Shown in pieces: positions 1 through 5,775 of a stretch of DNA of 7,128 nt. Each line of letters opens with the position of its first letter. Positions within the stretch are counted from its first letter, which is position 1. The position numbers and the translations under genes were made by a program. The stretch comes from CAUZEO01 sp963578625 (GTDB taxonomy: Bacteria > Verrucomicrobiota > Kiritimatiellia > SLOV01): positions 1-7,128 of the forward strand of contig CAUZEO010000278.1 of NCBI GenBank assembly GCA_963578625.1. The letters are read 5' to 3'. The notes beneath the pieces were generated by a model. It was not told where the DNA came from, searched no databases, and saw nothing but the letters and a program-made list of their open reading frames with translations.

Positions 1-356
1 TCCTCAAAAGTTTTGACCCCGAATTGCTCGATCAGGTAACGCAGAAAACCGTCGGCCTTCAGCATGCCGCCACGCCTGAATTCCGGGCTCACGACATTCA
101 ACCACTTCAGGAGCTTCGGGGCCTTCGAGAGAACTTCCTTGAAATCGTCGTCCTTGCCGACAATGTGCTCATCCACGCCGGCACGAATATCTTTTCCCGG
201 CATCCCGGATGCGTATAGCGCGCCTACAATCGCACCCATGCTGGTGCCCGCCACCGCGGTGGGCTGAATGCCGCAGTCATCAATGACCTCCAGGGCCGGC
301 ACATGGGCCATCCCTCTCACCCCGCCGCCACCTAGCGCTATGCCGAACGTTGCCAC
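1..356 (-). CDS. Patatin-like phospholipase family protein, N-terminal part (runs off the left edge)
   Basis: Reading the minus strand from a GTG at 356 gives 118 uninterrupted codons to the window edge. The start carries the patatin oxyanion-hole motif G-G-G-G-V-R-G (residues 9-15), followed by the nucleophile elbow G-T-S-M-G (37-41, Ser39 being the expected catalytic serine). Family knowledge: patatin/PNPLA (RssA-like) enzymes are Ser-Asp dyad lipid acyl hydrolases. The Asp motif (DG[GA]) would lie beyond the window, so activity cannot be confirmed. The frame is closed by a TAA at 386-384, so only the GTG at 356 or a CTG at 374 could start it, and an internal ATG would cut off the glycine motif. 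The GTG lies 14 nt after the TGA of the upstream hydrolase gene, which suggests one operon and translational coupling. I see no good Shine-Dalgarno sequence. The family call is firm; the substrate is unknown. Confidence 0.88.
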   Translation of the reverse strand, partial: MATFGIALGGGGVRGMAHVPALEVIDDCGIQPTAVAGTSMGAIVGALYASGMPGKDIRAGVDEHIVGKDDDFKEVLSKAPKLLKWLNVVSPEFRRGGMLKADGFLRYLIEQFGVKTFE

Positions 357-370
357 GATCCGATTGTCGC

Positions 371-1432
371 TCAGGTCGGCCGCTTACTCAAACAGTCGGC
401 GAGAAAGCCGTACGCTTTCGCACCACTGATTTCGTGCCGCGCTTCAAAAATATCCGTTTTAACGGCGCTCCTGGCGCCGAAGACATCGTATACCTGTCGT
501 GTTCGAGCGACGGCCCGCTTCACCGAACGGATGGGAAAAATCGAATCACGGGTTGCCGCCTCGATGAGGACGGGCCTGGGGGCCATGAGTCCGGCGAGAT
601 CGTGGATTTCCCCGAATTGACCGAGCCCCGGTACGTAGTTGCAGGCACAATGATACATCCCGTGGATGCTATGGCGCCATTCGGCGAAATAGCCGCTGAT
701 TACGCAGGCTTTAATGCGGGTGTCGATGCAGGAGGAAAAGAGCGCATGCATGCCGCCCCCGGAAATACCCATGACGCCCAACTTTCGCGTATTTATGTCC
801 GGGCGCGTCGTTAGGTAATCGACCAGTCTCCGGGCATCGCGGACGCGGATTCCCAGGGCGGTGCCGCCAAGATGTGACGCCAGCATCGAGGTGTGGACGC
901 AGGTGGAGGGTGGTAGATCGTGCGGAATCTGCTCGAGTAGATGTGGAAACTGCGATTGCCGCTCCCCGAAGCAGGAGATTTCCGGCGCCGCAACCGCGAA
1001 GCCGCGCCGGCATAACTCGACGGCGAAATCTTTGTGATAGCCGCTGGGATCATCCCGCTCCGAGCCGTCCTCCCACAGTCCGACGATATCTTTTACGCCG
1101 TAGCCGTGGCCGTGAAGAGCCAGGACCACCGGAAGCGGCCCGGGTACATTTTTCGGGAGTAGTAAATACACCGGCATGGAGGAATGCGGGGCCGTGCGAA
1201 TAATGAACTTTTCACGTACAAAATCGCCTTTGTCGATGCGTTCGATTTTCCGTGCCGCCAGGTCGCAGGCCGGTGTGTTCTGAAAACCGATGGCCTTCCC
1301 CAGCGCACTCCGTGTCCGGGTTTGCCACGCCCTCGCCGCCGCTCGCGACTTCGCCCTGAACGCAAAAGGAGCGTTCTCCGGTTTGTAAGCCGCCCACAAC
1401 TCAGTAGCCGGCTGCAGTATTTCAGATTTCAT
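371..1432 (-). CDS. Alpha/beta hydrolase, dienelactone hydrolase / acetyl-xylan-esterase-like family
   Basis: A 353-residue protein when started at the ATG at 1432. In that numbering it has the oxyanion-side H-G-H-G (107-110) after a beta strand, the nucleophile elbow G-I-S-G-G-G (Ser224), a probable acid in E-A-A-T-R-D-S-I-F-P (Asp296) and a probable catalytic His in E-A-R-H-E-I (His333). The order and spacing of the Ser-Asp-His triad fit the alpha/beta hydrolase fold. The long N-terminal extension and the conserved W-E-D-G and P-E-I-S-C-F-G-E regions fit the larger esterase-like members (dienelactone hydrolase or Abhydrolase_7 relatives) that act on acyl or sugar esters. There is no signal peptide, so it is probably cytoplasmic. 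Start choice is uncertain: ATG at 1450 and TTG at 1456 are also in frame, and none has a clear Shine-Dalgarno. It is followed after 14 nt by the patatin-like gene, so the two probably share a transcript. The exact substrate is not readable. Confidence 0.88.
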   Translation of the reverse strand: MKSEILQPATELWAAYKPENAPFAFRAKSRAAARAWQTRTRSALGKAIGFQNTPACDLAARKIERIDKGDFVREKFIIRTAPHSSMPVYLLLPKNVPGPLPVVLALHGHGYGVKDIVGLWEDGSERDDPSGYHKDFAVELCRRGFAVAAPEISCFGERQSQFPHLLEQIPHDLPPSTCVHTSMLASHLGGTALGIRVRDARRLVDYLTTRPDINTRKLGVMGISGGGMHALFSSCIDTRIKACVISGYFAEWRHSIHGMYHCACNYVPGLGQFGEIHDLAGLMAPRPVLIEAATRDSIFPIRSVKRAVARTRQVYDVFGARSAVKTDIFEARHEISGAKAYGFLADCLSKRPT

Positions 1433-1531
1433 AAGTAAATTCTGTGCCATGCACAAAAGAATGACAATCCAATTTCTGTTTTGAGGAACCGCATTGGCAT
1501 GCTCCCCGTAGCAGCAGTAATGGCAGAACCC

Positions 1532-1554
1532 ATAATAGGGTCTGTCCCTTATAT
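1532..1554. repeat. Imperfect inverted repeat AGGG-TCTGT-CCCT with AT-rich arms
   Basis: In the divergent spacer, A-G-G-G (1537-1540) and C-C-C-T (1546-1549) face each other across TCTGT. After two mismatches, three more outer A/T pairs follow (1532-1534 with 1552-1554). It could be an operator between the two divergent genes or one copy of a dispersed palindromic element. GGGACAGACCC-like palindromes are something I recall as scattered elements in environmental bacteria, but that is memory, not a search result. Confidence 0.35.
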
Positions 1555-1575
1555 TGCTTAAATTGGGTTTATGGG

Positions 1576-1604
1576 TTGTGATTGGTTTGGCCGCGCACTA
1601 TTGT
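1576..1604 (+). promoter_or_regulatory. Candidate sigma70-type promoter for the PIG-L gene
   Basis: TTGTGA at 1576-1581 (four of six matches to TTGACA) and TATTGT at 1599-1604 (four of six matches to TATAAT) are separated by 17 nt, the optimal spacing. Transcription would begin near 1611, leaving a leader of about 26 nt that contains the ribosome binding site of the gene at 1637. This is the best match by eye in the 180-nt divergent spacer. I did not find a comparably good promoter on the minus strand for the hydrolase gene. Confidence 0.35.
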
Positions 1605-1621
1605 CCCGCTGGGTTTAATCT

Positions 1622-1630
1622 GGAGAGGAA
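1622..1630 (+). promoter_or_regulatory. Ribosome binding site that fixes the TTG start of the PIG-L gene
   Basis: A purine-rich GGAGAGGAA lies six nt upstream of the TTG at 1637. The next in-frame ATG would come after the A-H-P-D-D metal motif, so the TTG start with this Shine-Dalgarno is the sensible choice. Confidence 0.6.
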
Positions 1631-1636
1631 AGAGAA

Positions 1637-2407
1637 TTGAACACGAAAAGAGCATTTGCGGTGGTTGCCCATCCCGATGACATCGAGTTTGTCATGGCCG
1701 GGACCTTGATTCTGTTGAAGGATTCCGGATACGAGGTTCACTATATGAACATCGCCAACGGGTCGGCCGGATCCCTGGATCGAGGCCCCGAGGAAATCGC
1801 GCGCATCCGAACCGGGGAATCGAAGGATGCCGCCGTGCAAATCGGCGCGGTGTTCCACGAGCCTCTGGTTAACGACCTCGAGATTTTTTACGAACCCGCG
1901 CTGCTTGCGCGTCTCAGCGCTGTGATGCGGGAGGTGGCTCCGGAAATCCTTCTCCTGCAATCGCCGCGAGACTACATGGAAGATCATCAAAACGCGGTCC
2001 GTCTTGGTGTGACCGCGGCGTTTGTACGCGGGGCTCCCAATGTCCCGACCGATCCGCCGACGTCAGCCGTCACGCAGGAAGTCACGGTTTATCATGCGCA
2101 ACCACATGGCAACCGGGATCCGCTTCGAGAACTGGTTGTCCCGGATTTTTATGTGGATATAGCAAAATCGCTGGATCGGAAGAAAGACATGCTGGCGTGC
2201 CACGCTTCGCAGAAAGACTGGCTGGATGCTACCCAGGGAATGGGTTCGTATGTGGAGACGATGGTGGACATTGCCCGAGAAGTCGGAACCATGTCCGGTG
2301 CTTTTGATGTGGCCGAAGGCTGGCGCCGCCACCTGCATTTCGGATTCTGCCCGGAAGAAGCGGATCCGCTTTTCGACGCATTAACCGCCTTCGCGAACAA
2401 AGCATAG
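1637..2407 (+). CDS. PIG-L / LmbE family deacetylase
   Basis: A 256-residue protein of normal length for the family. The zinc-binding motif A-H-P-D-D is at residues 11-15, right after the first hydrophobic strand. R-T-G-E-S-K-D-A-A (58-66) corresponds to the family's conserved R..E...A helix. The third metal ligand is in D-Y-M-E-D-H-Q-N (112-119, His117), a subfamily variant of the usual H-P-D-H. Known members (MshB, PIG-L, LmbE, BshB) are zinc-dependent hydrolases that remove N-acetyl groups from GlcNAc-type substrates. The substrate here cannot be told from sequence, but an N-acylated amino sugar or glycoside is likely. There is no signal peptide, so it should be cytoplasmic. It starts with TTG behind a strong Shine-Dalgarno, stands alone on the plus strand, and its TAG stop lies only 8 nt from the stop of the convergent selenoprotein gene. 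Confidence 0.93.
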   Translation: MNTKRAFAVVAHPDDIEFVMAGTLILLKDSGYEVHYMNIANGSAGSLDRGPEEIARIRTGESKDAAVQIGAVFHEPLVNDLEIFYEPALLARLSAVMREVAPEILLLQSPRDYMEDHQNAVRLGVTAAFVRGAPNVPTDPPTSAVTQEVTVYHAQPHGNRDPLRELVVPDFYVDIAKSLDRKKDMLACHASQKDWLDATQGMGSYVETMVDIAREVGTMSGAFDVAEGWRRHLHFGFCPEEADPLFDALTAFANKA

Positions 2408-2415
2408 ATTAGTCC

Positions 2416-3039
2416 TTACAAGTTTGCCTTGAGCCACTTTTCGACATTTTCGATCGACGGTCTAAACCCGCGAGGGCCTTTTTCGCCTCGCACCGCGATG
2501 CGGCCCCCGGTATCCACGAGGTAAAGTCGGTCCGGGTGGGCCGAATAGGCGATGTTGACGGCGTTGTCCATGCCGTCCACCAGCGCCGGCATTTCGATTT
2601 CAAGGTTTGATTTTGCGAGGGAGCAGACCTTCACCCGATCTTCGTAACTCAGATGCTTCGGGATCAGAATCCCTTCCCGCTGGTTCTTTCGACCCAGCCG
2701 ACCGTCCGAGGGATGCGCCTCGCTTATGTAAATCAGGAGGAACTGAACGCGGTCCTTGTATTCGTCGTACAACTCATTGAGGGCGCCAACCTGACGCCGG
2801 AATGGCGGTCAGGTGTAGCTGCCGAAGACAAGCACAACCGGTTTTTTGCCGCGGAAATTCGAAAGTCGGGTTTCGTATTTCCTGTCGTGTGTTTTCAGCG
2901 TGAAGTCCGGCGCCGGATCTCCGGGAACAAGCTGTTTCGGCGCTGGGGTTTCGGTCGCGGCGGATCGGGCGTCCGCCCAGGTAGCTTGAAGCGTGAGGAG
3001 CGCAACGAGAGTCACGACAAGGAAATGGATTTCTTTCAT
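2416..3039 (-). CDS. Deiodinase-family redoxin with an in-frame TGA read as selenocysteine (candidate selenoprotein, 207 aa)
   Basis: Starting at the ATG at 3039, the frame is open to the TAA at 2416 except for one TGA at 2811-2809 (codon 77). Residues 1-24 form a signal peptide (hydrophobic V-V-T-L-V-A-L-L-T-L, cleavage near A-D-A), so the protein is probably exported. P-G-D-P-A-P-D-F (39-46) is a typical redoxin start. The active site reads V-F-G-S-Y-T-U-P-P-F (71-80), matching the G-S-C-T-U-P-x-F signature of iodothyronine deiodinases. E-A-H-P-S-D-G (107-113), His129 followed by D-R five residues later, and P-D-R-L-Y-L-V (169-175) with a later K-G-P (187-189) are also deiodinase signatures. 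The Sec77-to-His109 distance of 32 equals the Sec126-His158 spacing I recall for human DIO1. The only cysteine is Cys139. Known members are thiol-dependent reductive dehalogenases in animals; the bacterial role is unknown, and a peroxide or thiol redox role is equally possible. An earlier TTG at 3081 is unlikely as the start. A pseudogene with a stop mutation is the main alternative. Confidence 0.85.
2775..2804 (-). promoter_or_regulatory. Candidate bacterial SECIS element directing UGA-to-Sec recoding
   Basis: In the mRNA just after the UGA, an upper stem of GGCGUC (2798-2793) pairs with GGCGCC (2787-2782): six pairs, one of them U-G. It carries the five-base apical loop AGGUU (2792-2788). 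A lower stem CAUU (2804-2801) pairs with AAUG (2778-2775) across a small internal loop (CC opposite CUC). The loop starts at nucleotide 17 after the UGA. Family knowledge: bacterial SECIS hairpins lie directly downstream of the UGA, with the loop about 16-37 nt away and a G in one of the first two loop positions, where SelB binds. The well-known E. coli fdhF loop also contains AGGU. The hairpin lies wholly within coding sequence, as required. The pairing was done by hand. Confidence 0.7.
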
Positions 3040-3088
3040 TACACTACTCTTTTTTCTATCCTCGTCCCCGATGTGGGCCAATGGTGAT

Positions 3089-3094
3089 ATTATA
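3089..3094 (-). promoter_or_regulatory. Candidate -10 box (TATAAT) for the selenoprotein gene
   Basis: A perfect TATAAT on the minus strand lies 49 nt upstream of the ATG at 3039 and would start transcription near 3082. The -35 region at the right distance is A-rich (AATAAA or CAATAA) and a poor match, so the promoter may be weak or activator-dependent. The leader is AT-rich, with only a loose Shine-Dalgarno (GAG) close to the ATG. Confidence 0.4.
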
Positions 3095-3160
3095 AACGGG
3101 CCGATGTCGGTTTTATTGCGATTTTTCCGTTTTCTTCGAGAATATTTGAATTGGATTATA

Positions 3161-3184
3161 GATCAGTCTGATCCGACCGATCAG
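3161..3184. promoter_or_regulatory. Perfect palindrome GATCAG-T-CTGATC plus a third GATCAG half-site (candidate operator)
   Basis: GATCAG (3161-3166), a single T, then CTGATC (3168-3173) form a perfect 13-base palindrome just upstream of the metallohydrolase start. A direct copy of the half-site, GATCAG (3179-3184), overlaps its Shine-Dalgarno AGGAGA (3183-3188). A dimeric repressor bound here could block transcription or ribosome access. The position in the leader of the plus-strand gene and in the divergent spacer supports an operator; the regulator is unknown. Confidence 0.4.
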
Positions 3185-3194
3185 GAGACAAATC

Positions 3195-5699
3195 ATGCCG
3201 GACTATGAACCATTGGACCTCACCACTCATGTAAACGTCGGCACCGATTTCGCGGGCCCCGACATAGATCCTCCGGTTGGGGAACAAATGTTTCGCGGAT
3301 TACCGTTTCTGATCGGGTCCGCCGAAGGGGAGAATCGTTTCATTGGGTTTACCGGGAATAGTGACACGGATCAATCTGCGGAGATTGAGGTTGGCAAGGC
3401 GGCCCGGACCGTACTCTTTGCGCACACATTGCTGGAGACGAAGATTCTCAAAGGAGAGTGCGTTGGCCACGTCGTGGCCGAGTACCTTGTAAAATATGCC
3501 AACGGGACCGAACACCGGATTCCGGTGAGGGAACGGTTTGAGGTCGCAGAAGTTCCGGTCGGGTGGGGCATGTTCCCCTTCCTGGCGCAGGCGGACACGA
3601 TGGAGTACAACGAACCCCGGAAGGAAGGCCCATTTAATCTTTCAGGTCGGCGGCAGTCGGAGGCGGCACAGGGAAATCCCAGGGCCTATTTCATTTTTTC
3701 CTGGAAGAATCCCATGCCGGAACAGCCGATTGAGTCGATTCGAATTGAACCGGGCGACCGCAAGTTCCTCGTGGCGGGAATCACGCTGGGTCATATCGAC
3801 GAAGAACCGATTCGGCACTTTGCGAAGCGGGAGGTTCTTATCACCTTACCGCGGAAGGAAGACGCGGAGAAACCCTTCGACCTGGAAGTGGAGGTGGACC
3901 GTGGTACGGCCACCTATCCGCATGCGGTTCCCCGGCCCGAAGAGATGGACGCGTTTATGGCGAGCGAGATCAAGGGATGGGGACAGAAGAAAAACGAAGC
4001 TTCGAGTCCGGCGTACACGGAGATCGCGGCGCGGCCTTCAGCGGAAATCGTGGTGAAGAATCACGGGGAAGTCCTTGGCTGCGTAAATTGGGGCAATTTG
4101 CAGGAGGAAGGGAAAATTGAATCGGGCCGGGTGGAACTCGAAGTCGTTGATCGGGGGCGCAACTGGGTACATGTTCGGGTGGAAGATGAAGACACTGGGA
4201 AACCCGTCGCTTGCCGGGTGCATTTCCGTTCACCGGAAGGCATCCCGTATCAGCCGCACGGGTACCACAACCAGGTCAACCGGGATCTGGATAGCTGGCA
4301 CCAGGATGTTGGAGGCGATCTTCGCCTCGGACAGACCAGCTACGCCTACATTAACGGTTCGTGCCAGGGGTGGCTCCCGCGCGGCGATATCATCGTCGAT
4401 GCCGCGCGAGGGTATGAGTATGACCCGCTTCGGACGCGAATGAAAATCGAAGCGGGCCAGCGGGAGCTGACCCTGAAGCTGAAGCGCTGGGCGAACATGA
4501 ACGAAGATCGCTGGTTCAGTGGCGATTCTCATGTGCATTTTCTGGGAACGCAGGGCGCGCATCTTGAAGCGCAGGGTGAGGATTTGAACGTCGTGAACCT
4601 GCTCCAGTCGCAGTGGGGTCACCTGTTTACCAACACGGAGGACTGGATCGGGCGTCCGACGTTTTCCGATGACGGCAAAACCATCGTCTACTGCTCGCAG
4701 GAGAATCGGCAGCATCTGTTGGGGCACCTGTCGCTGCTTGGTTTGAAGGAGCCGGTGATGCCCTGGTGTTCAGACGGCCCCAGCGAAGCGGAACTCGGGG
4801 GTAGCCTCGAAATCACAATGTCACGTTGGGCGGACGCCTGCCATGCGCAGGGGGGCACGGTGATTATCCCCCATCTGCCGAACCCCAACGGCGAACCCGC
4901 CACGCTGATAGCGACCGGACGCGCCGATGCCGTGGAAATGCTTCTGCAGACGGAGTACAACCACCTTGAGTACTACAGATATCTGAATTGCGGCTACCGG
5001 CTTCCACTCGTCGGCGGGACCGACAAGATGTCCAGTGACGTGTCGGTCGGAATGTATCGAACCTATGCGTACATTCCGGAGGACGAGGAATTCAACTATG
5101 ACAACTGGTGCAAGGCCGTGCGCGAAGGCCGGACATTTCTCAGCGGCGGCCCCATGATTCGCCTGAATGTCAACGGATCGCAGATTGGCGACAGCGTGAA
5201 CCTGCCCGGCAACGGCGGCACGGTGGAGGTACACGCCGAGGTGGAATCGATTTTTCCGCTGTCTACTTTGCAGATCATCAAGAACGGGAAGGTGGTCGCG
5301 TCGACGGAGAGCGCGAAGAGTTCGCGCACGCTGGCGTTGAAGGAATCGATCGAAGTGGACGCGCATTCCTGGATCGCCGCGCGCTGCGCCGGAACTCCCT
5401 ATTTCGGCGGAGAGAAGCATCACGATAACTGGCACCGGGGGGCTTTCGCGCACACGTCGCCCGTGTACATCGCGGTGGGAGGTGACTGGTGGATGTTCGA
5501 CAAGGGAGCTGCGCAGTACATGTTGACGCTGATCGACGGCAGCCTGGAACACATTCGGGAGAGCGCCGCACATTACGAACCCGGGTCGGTGACGCACCAT
5601 CATCACCACCATGATCACCGGGAGTTTTTGGAGGAGCCGTTCCACGAGGCCGCCGCGGCGATTCACAAGCGGATGCATCAATTGGGGATTTCGCACTGA
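3195..5699 (+). CDS. CehA/McbA-family (PHP-like) metallohydrolase, 834 aa
   Basis: The ATG follows a good AGGAGA Shine-Dalgarno with a 6-nt spacer. Residues 1 to about 430 form beta-rich accessory regions without recognised catalytic motifs. The catalytic domain then begins at R-W-F-S-G-D-S-H-V-H (439-448), the first metal-binding motif of CehA/McbA proteins in the PHP superfamily. Further likely ligands are His560 (I-I-P-H-L-P-N) and Asp610 (G-G-T-D). N-W-C-K-A-V-R-E-G-R-T-F-L-S-G-G-P (637-653) and A-H-T-S-P-V-Y-I (752-759) are typical of the family's C-terminal part. Named members hydrolyse carbamate esters (carbaryl hydrolase), but most relatives have unknown substrates, so carbamate activity should not be assumed. 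No signal peptide is visible, so it is probably cytoplasmic. A run of six histidines then D-H sits at 801-808. It is divergent from the selenoprotein gene and 76 nt upstream of the SDR gene, possibly co-transcribed with it. Confidence 0.88.
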   Translation: MPDYEPLDLTTHVNVGTDFAGPDIDPPVGEQMFRGLPFLIGSAEGENRFIGFTGNSDTDQSAEIEVGKAARTVLFAHTLLETKILKGECVGHVVAEYLVKYANGTEHRIPVRERFEVAEVPVGWGMFPFLAQADTMEYNEPRKEGPFNLSGRRQSEAAQGNPRAYFIFSWKNPMPEQPIESIRIEPGDRKFLVAGITLGHIDEEPIRHFAKREVLITLPRKEDAEKPFDLEVEVDRGTATYPHAVPRPEEMDAFMASEIKGWGQKKNEASSPAYTEIAARPSAEIVVKNHGEVLGCVNWGNLQEEGKIESGRVELEVVDRGRNWVHVRVEDEDTGKPVACRVHFRSPEGIPYQPHGYHNQVNRDLDSWHQDVGGDLRLGQTSYAYINGSCQGWLPRGDIIVDAARGYEYDPLRTRMKIEAGQRELTLKLKRWANMNEDRWFSGDSHVHFLGTQGAHLEAQGEDLNVVNLLQSQWGHLFTNTEDWIGRPTFSDDGKTIVYCSQENRQHLLGHLSLLGLKEPVMPWCSDGPSEAELGGSLEITMSRWADACHAQGGTVIIPHLPNPNGEPATLIATGRADAVEMLLQTEYNHLEYYRYLNCGYRLPLVGGTDKMSSDVSVGMYRTYAYIPEDEEFNYDNWCKAVREGRTFLSGGPMIRLNVNGSQIGDSVNLPGNGGTVEVHAEVESIFPLSTLQIIKNGKVVASTESAKSSRTLALKESIEVDAHSWIAARCAGTPYFGGEKHHDNWHRGAFAHTSPVYIAVGGDWWMFDKGAAQYMLTLIDGSLEHIRESAAHYEPGSVTHHHHHHDHREFLEEPFHEAAAAIHKRMHQLGISH
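5580..5660 (+). other. Natural histidine-rich tail of the metallohydrolase
   Basis: The tail encodes H-H-H-H-H-H-D-H at residues 801-808 and then E-E-P-F-H-E and A-A-I-H-K, giving several more histidines before the C-terminal H. The six His codons mix CAT and CAC, which argues against an engineered tag. It may bind or store a transition metal for the active site. Confidence 0.7.
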
Positions 5700-5701
5700 T
5701 G

Positions 5702-5740
5702 GAATGAATGACGAATGACGAAATACCCAATGCCGAATGA
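5702..5740. repeat. Degenerate short repeat of GAATGAC units
   Basis: The spacer between the metallohydrolase and SDR genes holds two exact tandem GAATGAC units (5706-5719), a leading GAAT, and a further GAATGA at 5735-5740 after a short interruption. No hairpin or coding potential is visible. It may be a remnant of a dispersed intergenic repeat or simple slippage. Confidence 0.5.
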
Positions 5741-5775
5741 ATTCCGATGAAGAACATGTGAAGGAGTCTTAGTAT

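Noticed and set aside
24..814. Plus-strand ORFs at 24-218, 64-267 and 350-814
   Set aside because: They are antisense shadows of the patatin-like and alpha/beta hydrolase genes, and their translations resemble no family.
2470..2491. GCGAGG...CCTCGC hairpin with a T-run, as a terminator
   Set aside because: It lies inside the selenoprotein coding region and the T-run is in the loop rather than after the stem, so it does not look like an intrinsic terminator.
2416..2772. A separate 118-residue gene starting from TTG at 2772
   Set aside because: It lacks the redoxin start and active site. It is in frame with the upstream fragment, and the family homology is continuous across the TGA, so it is the C-terminal part of one gene.
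2772..2811. Frameshift or sequencing error as the cause of the split deiodinase gene
   Set aside because: No frame change is needed: both fragments are in the same frame and the interruption is a single TGA at the Sec position. A point error at exactly this codon together with a SECIS-like fold is unlikely, though a Cys-to-TGA change cannot be fully excluded without reads.
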